Assembly (NCBI GenBank): GCA_018268055.1
Contig: JAFDXF010000074.1
Coordinates: 1-41,339 of the forward strand
DNA from: Bacteroidota bacterium
GTDB taxonomy: Bacteria > Bacteroidota > Bacteroidia > Chitinophagales > Chitinophagaceae
DNA length: 41,339 nucleotides
Direction: 5' to 3'
Shown: positions 1 to 8,767 of the stretch, piece after piece
Numbering within the stretch: the stretch's first letter is position 1
Layout: each line of letters begins with the position of its first letter
Translations under genes and position numbers: made by a program
Notes under the pieces: model-generated
What the model saw: the letters and a program-made list of their open reading frames with translations, nothing else
Database searches by the model: none
What the model was told of the DNA's origin: nothing

Positions 1-148
1 AATGTTATCGGAATTGTGATGATTACATTGTTTATTTCAATCGTTAAACGCACCATTCATTCATTCGCCCAACGCGTCGCTGCGCTTGCATTAGGCTCAA
101 TGAATATTTGCCTTTCAGGCAATGCTTGCAAAATTGAAATCAACAAAA

Positions 149-178
149 AAGGATAATGAAATTCCTTTCATTATCCTT
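149..178 (-). terminator. Intrinsic terminator downstream of fabG
   Basis: A perfect 13-bp stem (AAGGATAATGAAA with TTTCATTATCCTT) closes a 4-nt loop. Read on the minus strand it is followed by a run of six T (145-150), the classic intrinsic terminator form. It lies about 75 bp past the fabG stop codon and probably ends the GH3-fabG transcript. Confidence 0.75.
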
Positions 179-254
179 CGTTATATCACTTACTCAGTAT
201 TGCTTTCAAACGATTTTACTTCCTATTTTTTACCACATGCTTTTTATTTTCGTA

Positions 255-1010
255 TTAGATATTCAATCCGCCGCAAACGCTTAATGTTTGCCCGGTGATA
301 TAGCCACTCAAATCGCTTGCTAAAAAAAGTGCGGCATTAGCAATGTCTTCTGCCGATGCAAATTTTCCCAGCGGAATACCGGCTTTATATTTATCTGCTG
401 CATCACCATCTTTCAAGTAGCTGGTCATATCTGTTTCTACAAAGCCCGGAGCAATAGCGTTGCAACGAATATTGCGGCTTCCTAATTCTTTAGCCACAGA
501 TTTTGTAAAGCCTAAAATGCCTGCTTTGGATGCAGCATAACTTGACTGACCGGCATTACCAATCTCTCCAATAATAGAACTCATGTTGATGATGGAACCG
601 CTCTTTGCTTTCATCATCGGACGAATGATATGCTTGGTCATATAAAATACACTATTCAAATTTACTTTAATCACATCTTCCCATTGCTCAGGACTCATTC
701 TTAAAAGCAAATTGTCTTTAGAAATACCTGCATTGTTCACACATATATCTACTGTGCCAAATTCTTTCAACACATCATTTACAAATGTTTCGCATTGTGC
801 AAAATCGCCTGCATTGCTTTTATAGGCTTTAGCTTTTACACCAAGTGCAACTAATTTTGCTTCTAATGCAGCTGCTTTTTCTGCACTGCTATCACTTACA
901 TAAGTAAATGCTACACTTGCTCCATGTTCAGCAAATTTTAAAGCAATCCCTTCTCCAATGCCGCGTGCTGCACCGGTAATAATTGCAACTTTTCCTTCAA
1001 GCAATTTCAT
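255..1010 (-). CDS. fabG: 3-oxoacyl-[acyl-carrier-protein] reductase FabG
   Basis: Short-chain dehydrogenase/reductase of 251 residues, the usual FabG length. In the family it reduces 3-oxoacyl-ACP to 3-hydroxyacyl-ACP with NADPH during cytosolic fatty-acid elongation. Visible motifs are the Rossmann TGxxxGIG at residues 12-19, NNAG at 92-95, and a catalytic Ser145-Tyr158-Lys162 set whose spacing matches E. coli FabG. The C-terminus has the common GQTLSVCGG pattern. It starts 11 bp after the stop of the upstream GH3-family gene, so the two are probably one transcript, closed by the hairpin at 149-178. Other SDR reductases share this fold, so exact substrate is inferred, but length and motif match make FabG the best call. 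Confidence 0.9.
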   Translation of the reverse strand: MKLLEGKVAIITGAARGIGEGIALKFAEHGASVAFTYVSDSSAEKAAALEAKLVALGVKAKAYKSNAGDFAQCETFVNDVLKEFGTVDICVNNAGISKDNLLLRMSPEQWEDVIKVNLNSVFYMTKHIIRPMMKAKSGSIINMSSIIGEIGNAGQSSYAASKAGILGFTKSVAKELGSRNIRCNAIAPGFVETDMTSYLKDGDAADKYKAGIPLGKFASAEDIANAALFLASDLSGYITGQTLSVCGGLNI

Positions 1011-1021
1011 ATTGTAGATTT

Positions 1022-2548
1022 TTATTTATTGACAAATGTAGTGGTATTCATTTCCAAAAGTTCATCTATCAGCGTTCTTTCATTGCTGAGTCGAGGAATT
1101 TTATGTTGACCGCCCAATTTTCCTTTGTTGCGCAACCACTCATTAAATGTTCCTTTTGCTACAGCATGTACAATGGGTAAGCGAAGCGCAATGTCTTTGT
1201 ATCGCTTTGCTTCATAATCGCTGTTCACACTTTTTAAAGTACTGTCTAATTCGTTTACAAATTTTAAAAAATCATCCGGCTCTTTTTCAAACTCAATCAA
1301 CCATTCATGTGCACCATTGGATTTATCCGAAAAGAAAACCGGAGCAGCAGTATAATCTATTACCACTGCATTTGTTTTTTCAGAAGCAATAGTAATTGCT
1401 TTGTCTGAGTTGTCAATAATTATTTCCTCGCCAAAGGCATTGATATAATGCTTCAGCCTTCCGGATACTTTAATATGAAATGGTTTTAGAGAAGTAAACT
1501 GAATCGTATCTCCCAACAAGTAGCGCCATAGTCCGCCATTAGTACTGATTATTGGTGCATAATTTTTTCCAACCTCTACTTCTTTCAATCCAATCGTTTT
1601 GGGATTTTTCTTTCCATACTCACTCACGGGCATAAACTCATAAAAAATTCCATGATCGGTGAAGAGTAACATACCGTCTTCGTCCGGTGATGTTTGTGCA
1701 GCAAAGAATCCTTCGCTGGCATTATACATTTCTAAATAATTGATTTCTTTACCAATCAATTTTTGAAATTGTTCTTTGTAGGGTGTAAACGAAACGCCGC
1801 CGTGCATATACAACTCTAAATCAGGCCACACTTCGCCAATCGTTTTCTTACCGGTAATTTCTAAAATTCGTTTGAACAAAACCAGGGTCCATGTAGGTAC
1901 ACCCGATACAGAAGTTACCACTTCTTTAATAGTGGCTTCAGCTATTTTTTCAATCTTACGCTCCCATTCACTCATGATAGCAATGCTCAGGTCCGGTGTG
2001 CGCAGCCAGTGTGCCCAGAAGGGGGAATTTTGAAATAACACGGCACTCAGGTCGCCAAACTGTGCTTCTGCATTTACCGGATTGATATTGTGACTACCGC
2101 CAATCACCAATCCTTTGCCGGTGAGCAATGCAGAATCGGGTTTGTATTGATAGTAAAGCGATAATACATCTTTAGACGCTTTATAGTGGCAGTCTTCCAA
2201 GCTCTCATCCGTTATCGGAATAAACTTACTTCTATCATTGGTAGTACCGCTACTTTTGGCAAACCAATATACCGGTGTATTCCAAAGTAAATTTTGTTCG
2301 CCCTTCAACATTCGGTCTATATATGGCTTTAGCTCTTCATAAGACACGATAGGCACTGCATTTTTATATTCTCTTACCGTAAATAGTTTTGAAAAATTAT
2401 ACTTGCGGCCATACTCAGTGTATTGTGCGGAGGTAACGATATGCTGCAACACTTCACGCTGTGCATCGAGTGGATTATTTTTCCATGCATCAATGCGCCA
2501 TTGCCGCATACGAGCCAAAGCCGATATAGTGGGAGAAAGAATTTTCAT
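1022..2548 (-). CDS. GH3 auxin-responsive promoter family protein
   Basis: 508-residue protein of the GH3 family, members of the ANL adenylating superfamily. Plant GH3 enzymes form acyl-adenylates and join them to amino acids; the substrate of bacterial members is generally unknown. The ATP-binding SSGTT motif is at residues 99-103 within WFAKSSGTTNDRSKF, and a MYNASEGFFA segment in the middle matches the GH3/ANL nucleotide-binding region. No signal peptide or membrane segment is seen, so it is likely cytosolic. It is followed after 11 bp by fabG, which hints at a role near acyl-chain metabolism, but this is only context. A near-match to the phylum's -7 box (TATTTTG) lies just before the ATG. 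Confidence 0.85.
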   Translation of the reverse strand: MKILSPTISALARMRQWRIDAWKNNPLDAQREVLQHIVTSAQYTEYGRKYNFSKLFTVREYKNAVPIVSYEELKPYIDRMLKGEQNLLWNTPVYWFAKSSGTTNDRSKFIPITDESLEDCHYKASKDVLSLYYQYKPDSALLTGKGLVIGGSHNINPVNAEAQFGDLSAVLFQNSPFWAHWLRTPDLSIAIMSEWERKIEKIAEATIKEVVTSVSGVPTWTLVLFKRILEITGKKTIGEVWPDLELYMHGGVSFTPYKEQFQKLIGKEINYLEMYNASEGFFAAQTSPDEDGMLLFTDHGIFYEFMPVSEYGKKNPKTIGLKEVEVGKNYAPIISTNGGLWRYLLGDTIQFTSLKPFHIKVSGRLKHYINAFGEEIIIDNSDKAITIASEKTNAVVIDYTAAPVFFSDKSNGAHEWLIEFEKEPDDFLKFVNELDSTLKSVNSDYEAKRYKDIALRLPIVHAVAKGTFNEWLRNKGKLGGQHKIPRLSNERTLIDELLEMNTTTFVNK

Positions 2549-2681
2549 TCCTTATCAAAATAAAGATTATTTATTGAATTATAAATGTAGCGGGTAATTA
2601 TTATTTTGAATTGGTCTTGTGCAACTTTGCAATAGGTTGCGCTTTCAATAAAAGTGAGTTACGCCACATAATATTTACTTT

Positions 2682-3683
2682 TCACATTTCCTCAAAACCC
2701 AAATACACTTCGTTCACTTTTTTGCGAAGTTTATCCTTTAGTACTTCATCGCAAAAGGCGTGTGTAATAGCTTCTAAACTACAATGAAGAAAATGTTTTT
2801 TATCCCAGCCAAATGTTTGATGTAATAAATCATATTCACTGCACAGTGTTACGTTGGAAATTGTTCGGCAATCACAATTTATACTCATGGATATACCCTT
2901 GCGATAGATGCGGTCAACCGGATGGTCTTGAATAGTGTCCACCACATTGGTTTGCACATTGCTGGTGGGGCAAACTTCCAAATGAATCTTTTTTTCTTTT
3001 AGATGATTTATTAATTTTTCATCTTCTACACTCCGTACACCATGCCCTATTCTGGATGGATGAAGATTTTCCAAAACATTCCATACACTATCTGCACCGC
3101 AGGCTTCGCCACCATGCGAAGTAACGTGTATGCCATTTGCTTTTGCATATTCAAATGCAGCTACGTGTGCATCCACCGGATAGCCGGCTTCATCTCCTGC
3201 TATATCAAAACCCACCACATGAGCGCCTTTGAACTGTTCTACCAGCTTCACAGTTATCATGCTTTGATCATGATTGTATTGACGAAGAGTGCAAAGAATT
3301 AGCCGTGCTTCTACACCGGTATTTTTTATGCCGATTTCTAATGCATCATTTATTGTTTGAACTACCTCTTGTGGTGTAAGGCCATTTGCAATGTGTAATA
3401 ATGGGGCAAAACGTATTTCTGCATAGATGACATTATCTGCTTTCAGTTGCTCCATCAAATCCAATGTAACTAATTGAAGTTGCTCTTTTGTTTGCATCAT
3501 TTCAAAACCTTTTACTGCACGTTTCAGGTAATCCATCAGGTCGGTACATTTTGGCGGAGCAATAAATGATTCTTTGTATTCCTCTAATGTAATGGCAGGA
3601 TTTATTTTTTGAACAACATTATAACTAAGGCTGCAATCCAGATGTAAGTGTAATTCTATCTTGGGTAATGATTGATAATTCAT
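2682..3683 (-). CDS. Adenosine deaminase-like metallohydrolase
   Basis: 333 residues from the ATG; an in-frame GTG two codons earlier (3689) is an alternative start. Family enzymes hydrolyse adenosine or related aminopurines to the 6-oxo form with one zinc ion. The metal-binding HLHLD (residues 12-16), SHGGEA with catalytic Glu193, the IGHG histidine 214, CPTSN at 238-242 and the first metal-ligand Asp271 are present. The usual SLNTDDP motif reads SINCDCR: the second Asp, which contacts the purine base in classical adenosine deaminase, is Cys272. That could mark an ADA-like subfamily with a different base preference, so I leave the symbol blank. It lies 57 bp downstream of lptB on the same strand and may be co-transcribed. 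Confidence 0.82.
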   Translation of the reverse strand: MNYQSLPKIELHLHLDCSLSYNVVQKINPAITLEEYKESFIAPPKCTDLMDYLKRAVKGFEMMQTKEQLQLVTLDLMEQLKADNVIYAEIRFAPLLHIANGLTPQEVVQTINDALEIGIKNTGVEARLILCTLRQYNHDQSMITVKLVEQFKGAHVVGFDIAGDEAGYPVDAHVAAFEYAKANGIHVTSHGGEACGADSVWNVLENLHPSRIGHGVRSVEDEKLINHLKEKKIHLEVCPTSNVQTNVVDTIQDHPVDRIYRKGISMSINCDCRTISNVTLCSEYDLLHQTFGWDKKHFLHCSLEAITHAFCDEVLKDKLRKKVNEVYLGFEEM

Positions 3684-3740
3684 AAGCACAATATTTTTTT
3701 ACAGGATCATAAAAGAAAAACAAAAAGGCGTTAAGTACAA

Positions 3741-4532
3741 TTATTCTTTTTCAGAATCGGCTTCCAATATTCCTTCTTTTGCTTCTTCATGTAAGTAATC
3801 TTTTCTCTTGAGTACAAAATTTCTACCCAGATATAATTTGCGAACAGATTCATCGGCAGCCAGTTCTTCGGCAGTACCATGTTTAAATATTTTTCCTTCA
3901 ATCAATAAATAAGCTCGATCGCAGATGCTGAGTGTTTCTGTTACATTATGATCAGTAATCAGGATACCGATATTTTTATATTTGAGTCGGGCTACTATTG
4001 CTTGAATATCTTCTACGGCAATCGGGTCTATACCGGCAAAAGGCTCATCCAATAAAATAAATTTTGGGTCGGTAGCCAATGCTCTGGCTATTTCGGTTCT
4101 TCTTCTTTCGCCGCCACTCAGTACATTACCATTGCTTTTTCTTACTTTTTGAAGACGAAATTCTTCAATGAGTGATTCTAATTTTTTCTTTTGTTCTTGT
4201 TTTGTGAGTTTGGTCATTTCCAGTATAGCAGCAATATTATCTTCTACACTTAGCTTACGAAATATAGATGCTTCTTGTGGCAAATAGCCGATTCCCATTT
4301 TTGCTCTTTTATACATGGGTAATGAAGTAATATCCTGTTCATTGAGCAATACTTGTCCTTCATCGGGCTTAATCAATCCAACTACTTGATAGAATGAAGT
4401 AGTTTTTCCGGCACCGTTTGGCCCGAGCAAGCCCACTATCTCTCCTTGCTTTACTTCAAAGGAAACATGGTTTACCACTGTGCGGTTGCCATATTTTTTT
4501 ACTAAATCTTTCGTTTGTATGGTTACAGCCAT
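3741..4532 (-). CDS. lptB: LPS export ABC transporter ATP-binding protein LptB
   Basis: 263-residue ABC ATPase. LptB drives the LptFG complex that extracts lipopolysaccharide from the inner membrane and pushes it onto the Lpt bridge. Walker A is at residues 37-45 (GPNGAGKTT), the Q-loop glutamine near 86, signature LSGGE at 138-142, Walker B FILLDE at 158-163 and the switch histidine at 195 (ITDHN). [15 protein letters not shown] and [13 protein letters not shown] are typical of LptB rather than of nutrient importers. The ~25-residue tail beyond the core is slightly longer than in E. coli. It has its own -7 box (TATTTTTG) 5 nt before the start and diverges from metF. Confidence 0.92.
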   Translation of the reverse strand: MAVTIQTKDLVKKYGNRTVVNHVSFEVKQGEIVGLLGPNGAGKTTSFYQVVGLIKPDEGQVLLNEQDITSLPMYKRAKMGIGYLPQEASIFRKLSVEDNIAAILEMTKLTKQEQKKKLESLIEEFRLQKVRKSNGNVLSGGERRRTEIARALATDPKFILLDEPFAGIDPIAVEDIQAIVARLKYKNIGILITDHNVTETLSICDRAYLLIEGKIFKHGTAEELAADESVRKLYLGRNFVLKRKDYLHEEAKEGILEADSEKE

Positions 4533-4537
4533 AGGAG

Positions 4538-4545
4538 CAAAAATA
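4538..4545 (-). promoter_or_regulatory. Bacteroidetes -7 promoter box for lptB
   Basis: TATTTTTG on the minus strand fits TAnnTTTG and ends 5 nt before the lptB ATG. No good -33 TTTG is visible. If it is the real -7 element the mRNA would be leaderless or nearly so. Confidence 0.5.
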
Positions 4546-4582
4546 AGCTTTGTGTGTTGATTAAATTATGCTTTAACCTTGT

Positions 4583-4613
4583 TTTGACTAATGCCTGTTC
4601 CTCATTAGCTTTG
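4583..4613 (+). promoter_or_regulatory. Bacteroidetes-type promoter for metF
   Basis: TTTG (4583-4586), a 19-nt spacer and TAGCTTTG (4606-4613) match the -33/-7 consensus of the Bacteroidetes primary sigma factor. Only 7 nt separate the -7 box from the metF ATG, so transcription should start at or next to the start codon. Confidence 0.65.
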
Positions 4614-4620
4614 CACCCTT

Positions 4621-5574
4621 ATGAAAGTAACAGACCATATAGCTCAAGCAAAAGACACTTTGATTTCATTTGAAGTATTACCACCGCTGAAAGGAAAAGG
4701 AATCGGTGCGTTGTATAAGCATTTAGATCCGTTGATGGAATTCAAACCTGCCTTTATTAACGTTACTTATCACCGAAGTGAGCACATCTTTAAGAAAAAA
4801 GCCGATGGCAATTTTGAAAAAGTAGTGATTCGCAAAAGGCCGGGTACCGAAAGTATCTGTGCAGCTATTATGTATAAGTATAATGTGGACACTGTGCCAC
4901 ATCTGATTTGCGGCGGATTTAGTGTGAACGAAACAGAAGATGCGCTGATCAATCTCCGATATTTAGGTATTGATAATGTATTGGTATTGCGCGGCGATGC
5001 GGCAAAGAATGAATCCACTTTTGAGCCGGAGCCGGGAGGACATCGCTATGCAAGTGATTTATTGAAACAAGTAGTGAACTTAAACTCGGGAGTATATTTA
5101 GAAGAAGATTTAAAGAGTTCTCAAAAAACTGATTTTTGTATTGGCGTTGCCGGTTATCCGGAAAAACATTTTGAAGCGCCGAATATGGAAACCGATTTGC
5201 AATATTTAAAATCTAAAGTTGATGCCGGTGCAGATTATATTGTTACGCAAATGTTTTTTGACAATGAAAAATATTATCAGTTTGTAAAAGATTGTAGAGC
5301 TATTGGCATCACCGTCCCGATTATTCCGGGCTTAAAGCCTATTTATAATAAAAAGCAGTTAACTATTCTTCCCAAAACATTTCATATTGATCTTCCTTCA
5401 GACTTATCAAAAGAAATACTGAAATGCAAGAGTGATGAAGATGTAGAATTGGTAGGGCAAGAATGGCTTTTGATGCAATCCAAAGATTTAAAAAAACATG
5501 GTGACGTTCCGGTGCTTCACTTTTACACACTCGGCAAGCCGCACGTAGTGGCAAACGTTGTGAAAGAATTATAG
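4621..5574 (+). CDS. metF: Methylenetetrahydrofolate reductase
   Basis: 317-residue FAD enzyme that reduces 5,10-methylene-THF to 5-methyl-THF, the methyl donor for methionine synthesis. The N-terminal ISFEVLPP carries the conserved Glu18 equivalent to the catalytic Glu of E. coli MetF. VLRGDAA (the GD segment near residues 122-128), GVAGYPEKH and GADYIVTQMFFDN are family signatures of the TIM barrel. The C-terminal half contains PGLKPI and ends with VLHFYTLG, as expected for full-length MetF. It stands alone on the plus strand, divergent from lptB with a good promoter immediately upstream. Confidence 0.94.
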   Translation: MKVTDHIAQAKDTLISFEVLPPLKGKGIGALYKHLDPLMEFKPAFINVTYHRSEHIFKKKADGNFEKVVIRKRPGTESICAAIMYKYNVDTVPHLICGGFSVNETEDALINLRYLGIDNVLVLRGDAAKNESTFEPEPGGHRYASDLLKQVVNLNSGVYLEEDLKSSQKTDFCIGVAGYPEKHFEAPNMETDLQYLKSKVDAGADYIVTQMFFDNEKYYQFVKDCRAIGITVPIIPGLKPIYNKKQLTILPKTFHIDLPSDLSKEILKCKSDEDVELVGQEWLLMQSKDLKKHGDVPVLHFYTLGKPHVVANVVKEL

Positions 5575-5631
5575 TCGTAATAATTGTTATTGTATGTGCA
5601 ATGCAAACATGTATTTGCAATCAATCATCCA

Positions 5632-5979
5632 TTAAAGAATATCCAACACATACTCCGGTGGTCTTCCGATGATTGCTTGATTACCTTTTACAATAATAGG
5701 ACGCTGAATGAGTATAGGATATTTGAGCATCGCTTGTATGTAATCTTCATCGGTCATTTTTTTATCAGCAAAATTTTCTTTGAAAACATGTTCTGTTTTT
5801 CGTACTAATTTTTCTGCTGATATTTTGAGTTTAGCAAGCACCGTTTTAATATCCTCCTCCGTTATGTTTCCATCAAGGTAGTTAATAACCTTAGCCTGAA
5901 TTTTTTTCTGCTTCAAAATTTCCATTACAGAATTACACTTCTGACATTCGCTATTGAAAAAAATAGAAACTTCTTCCAT
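5632..5979 (-). CDS. ArsC/Spx-family thioredoxin-fold protein (arsenate reductase-like)
   Basis: 115-residue single-domain protein of the ArsC family. The N-terminal FFNSECQKC carries Cys12, at the family catalytic position, and Cys15. Arg93 in LIQRPIIV sits where ArsC family members hold the oxyanion-binding arginine, followed by the cis-Pro region and IIGRPPE. Known members reduce arsenate with glutaredoxin or act as Spx-like regulators. No arsenite pump or ArsR gene is nearby, so an arsenic role cannot be deduced from context; many Bacteroidetes carry such stand-alone proteins. It is convergent with metF and separated from recQ by about 210 bp. Confidence 0.8.
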   Translation of the reverse strand: MEEVSIFFNSECQKCNSVMEILKQKKIQAKVINYLDGNITEEDIKTVLAKLKISAEKLVRKTEHVFKENFADKKMTDEDYIQAMLKYPILIQRPIIVKGNQAIIGRPPEYVLDIL

Positions 5980-6100
5980 TTGTTATTAAAATTTAATACA
6001 AAGAAAATAAAATCCAATAGAAAGCAAAACTTGGATGCACACGACTTGCCAATAGTATTTATTCTAAGCATTTTGCAAAAAATGTAGTCAAATTCAATTT

Positions 6101-6151
6101 GTAGCTCAAATTATTGAGAATTGTAGCTCAAATAATGTGTTTTTTGAGCTA
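6101..6151. repeat. GTAGCTCAAAT direct repeat plus hairpin between recQ and arsC-like gene
   Basis: The word GTAGCTCAAAT occurs twice (6101-6111 and 6123-6133). The second copy pairs with TTTGAGCTA at 6143-6151 to give a 9-bp hairpin. It follows the recQ stop codon on the minus strand but has no T run in either direction, so I do not call it a terminator. Confidence 0.45.
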
Positions 6152-6193
6152 TAAAAATTGAGTTAATGAGCTTAAACCAAATCAACCCATTCC

Positions 6194-8455
6194 TTACATC
6201 CCGTACTCACTCAAAAACTTAATGCGCATTATTTTTAATTGCTCCCAGTTAAAGTTGTATTCCGATAATTCTTCTTGAGCTACTTGTAAAGAAGATGTTT
6301 CGCAACTTTTAAAGTAATCCATTATTTCATCTTGATCTTCTTCGTCCAGCATTTCATCAATAGCGTAGTTCAGATTAAGTCTAGTTCCACTTGCCGCAAT
6401 GCTTTCCATTTCCTCCAGCATCTCATCCATACGCCAGCCTTTATTTTTAGCAATGGTTTCCAGCGAAACTTTTTTATCAGTGTTTTGAATGATATACACT
6501 TTGTTGCCGCTTTTATTCACTACACTCTTCATCACAAAATCATCCGGTCGTTCAATATTGTTTTCCTCTACATATCGTGCAATGAGTTCTACAAATGGTT
6601 TACCATATTTAATGGCCTTTCCTTTACTGATGCCCTGACATTTTTCCAAACCATCCAACGAGATGGGATAAAAAGTAGCCATGTCTTGCAATGATGCTTC
6701 TAAGAAAATAACAAATGGCGGCAACCCTTTTTTCTTTGCTTCTTTGCTCCGCAATTCTTTCAGCAGTTCATACAAGCGCTCATCTGTGGCAGCGCCGGTG
6801 GCGGCTTCAGCACCTTCTTCATCATCGGCATTGGCATTGTCATAAGTATTGTTCAATACTATTTTGAACGACTTAGGCTTTTTCAGAAAAGATTCTGTGT
6901 TGCCCGAAAATTTTAATACGCCATATTCTTCAATATCTTTTCTCAATAACCCGCCTAAGATCATTTGTCGAATTAATGAGTTCCAGAAAAAGGGTTCTTT
7001 GTCATTGCCGCTCGCAAAAGAAGCTAAGCCTTCATGGCGAAACATTTGAACTTGCGGTGTCATTTTACCGACAATAACTTGTACTACATAATCGGTTGCA
7101 AAGCGTTCGTCCAAATCTTTCACTGCTTTCAATACGAGCAGTGCTTCATCTTTTGCTTCAATATATTCTTTCGGATGCTTACAGTTATCGCATTGACCAC
7201 AATTCTCTTGTGGATATTCTTCGCCAAAATAACTCATCAATATCTTTCTGCGACAAACACCTGTTTCGGCAAATGCAACTGTTTCACTAATCAATTGAGC
7301 GCCTACTTCTCTTTCGCTAAGAGGTTTGTCTCGCATCAAGTGTTCTAATTTGCTCACGTCTTTATGAGAGTAGTAAAGAACACATTTTCCTTCCAATCCA
7401 TCACGTCCTGCTCTTCCTGTTTCTTGATAATAGTTTTCAATACTCTTGGGGATGTTGTAGTGAATGACAAAACGTATATCGGGCTTATCTATTCCCATGC
7501 CGAATGCAATCGTAGCACAAATAACTTGCACATCTTCGCTCAGAAATTGATCTTGTCGGGTTGCTCGTAGTTTGCTATCTAAGCCAGCGTGATAGGCAAC
7601 TGCTTTGACGCCATTGGCCATTAAGATATCGGCAAGCTCTTCGGTGGTTTTTCTATTTAATGTATAAATGATTCCACTTTTTTTGCCCATACTTTTTACA
7701 AACCGAACAATATTTTCGTCGGTTGCCGATTTTTTTATTTTAGGCAACACTTCATAGTATAAATTAGACCGATTGAAAGAAGAAATAAAAATATTAGGGT
7801 TTTTTAGATCCAAGTTTTTAACAATATCGCTTTGCACTTTAGGTGTTGCTGTTGCAGTAAGTGCAATAACCGGAATGTCCGGATTTATTTGAATCATCAT
7901 TTCTCTCAGTCTGCGATATTCCGGCCGAAAATCATGTCCCCATTCCGAAATACAATGCGCTTCATCCACTGCAAAAAATGAAATATTTAAGTCCGAGAAA
8001 AATTCAAGATTCTCTTGTTTGGTCAATGTTTCGGGAGCTACATAAAGGAGTTTTGTTTTACCACCTTTTAAATCATCGTGCACTTCTTTAATTTCTTTTT
8101 TATTCAATGTGGAATTTAAAAAATGGGCAATGTCATCATTGCTGCTATATCCACGCACTAAGTCCACCTGATTTTTCATCAATGCAATAAGTGGCGATAC
8201 GATAATGGCCACACCTTCTTGAATCAATGCAGGTAATTGATAACACAAACTTTTACCGCCTCCTGTGGGCATGATCACAAATGTATCGTGGCCTGCGAGC
8301 AAAGATTCAATTGCTTTTTCTTGTGTGCCTTTGAATTTATTAAAGCCAAAGTAAAGTTGAAGTGCCTTGTGTAGGTCGTGCTTCGGTTTACTAATTTTTT
8401 CTTTTGTTGTTTTTGCGATGCTTGCTTTTTTCACCGCTGCTTTTTTTGTTGCCAT
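6194..8455 (-). CDS. recQ: ATP-dependent DNA helicase RecQ
   Basis: 753 residues. RecQ unwinds DNA 3' to 5' during recombination repair and fork restart. A Lys/Ala-rich N-terminal ~25 residues precede the helicase core: Walker A MPTGGGKS at 62-69, DEAH at 164-167, the aromatic-rich loop HDFRPEYRR, and GRAGRDG in motif VI. A Cys-rich zinc-binding segment follows around residues 400-425 (CRRK...CGQCDNC), then an RQC winged helix and an HRDC domain (about 555-635). The remaining ~115 residues form an acidic tail common in Bacteroidetes RecQ and absent from the 610-residue E. coli protein. Transcribed alone, divergent from kdsD. Confidence 0.93.
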   Translation of the reverse strand: MATKKAAVKKASIAKTTKEKISKPKHDLHKALQLYFGFNKFKGTQEKAIESLLAGHDTFVIMPTGGGKSLCYQLPALIQEGVAIIVSPLIALMKNQVDLVRGYSSNDDIAHFLNSTLNKKEIKEVHDDLKGGKTKLLYVAPETLTKQENLEFFSDLNISFFAVDEAHCISEWGHDFRPEYRRLREMMIQINPDIPVIALTATATPKVQSDIVKNLDLKNPNIFISSFNRSNLYYEVLPKIKKSATDENIVRFVKSMGKKSGIIYTLNRKTTEELADILMANGVKAVAYHAGLDSKLRATRQDQFLSEDVQVICATIAFGMGIDKPDIRFVIHYNIPKSIENYYQETGRAGRDGLEGKCVLYYSHKDVSKLEHLMRDKPLSEREVGAQLISETVAFAETGVCRRKILMSYFGEEYPQENCGQCDNCKHPKEYIEAKDEALLVLKAVKDLDERFATDYVVQVIVGKMTPQVQMFRHEGLASFASGNDKEPFFWNSLIRQMILGGLLRKDIEEYGVLKFSGNTESFLKKPKSFKIVLNNTYDNANADDEEGAEAATGAATDERLYELLKELRSKEAKKKGLPPFVIFLEASLQDMATFYPISLDGLEKCQGISKGKAIKYGKPFVELIARYVEENNIERPDDFVMKSVVNKSGNKVYIIQNTDKKVSLETIAKNKGWRMDEMLEEMESIAASGTRLNLNYAIDEMLDEEDQDEIMDYFKSCETSSLQVAQEELSEYNFNWEQLKIMRIKFLSEYGM

Positions 8456-8767
8456 TACATTATTTTTTCAGGAACAGTTCCGTTTTATCTCATCTGAGTC
8501 CATTAAGATACACAATTTTCATTAACCGCACATATTGTAGGAAAAATTATTTTTTACAATACCGGTAATTTAAGGCAAGCAGTCCTTATAGATTGGTTTT
8601 TAGTACTTCAGAAAGAATACAAGATCTTTCCAAACACTCCCTTTTTTTAAAAAGGACAGCGAAGTTAAGAATGAAATGCTAAAAAGAAAACCATTTAACA
8701 CAAATAACGAAAAACTATGATTTTAATAAAGATACATTCTTAGTAAATTTTCTACTTTTGCCGCTTT
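8456..8767. promoter_or_regulatory. recQ/kdsD divergent intergenic region with -7 box
   Basis: This 312-bp gap holds no ORF I can support. TACTTTTG at 8753-8760 (plus) fits TAnnTTTG and ends 7 nt before the kdsD ATG, the same spacing as metF. No strong -33 element or terminator is visible. CCTTTTTTTAAAAAGG near 8642 is a weak AT-rich dyad. Confidence 0.45.

Noticed and set aside
5584..5808. Plus-strand 74-residue frame opposite the ArsC-like gene
   Set aside because: Rich in Tyr/His/Phe, no family features, and almost wholly antisense to a well-supported ArsC-family gene.
6124..6151. Terminator of recQ
   Set aside because: The 9-bp hairpin lacks a T run in either direction, and it is part of a short direct repeat.
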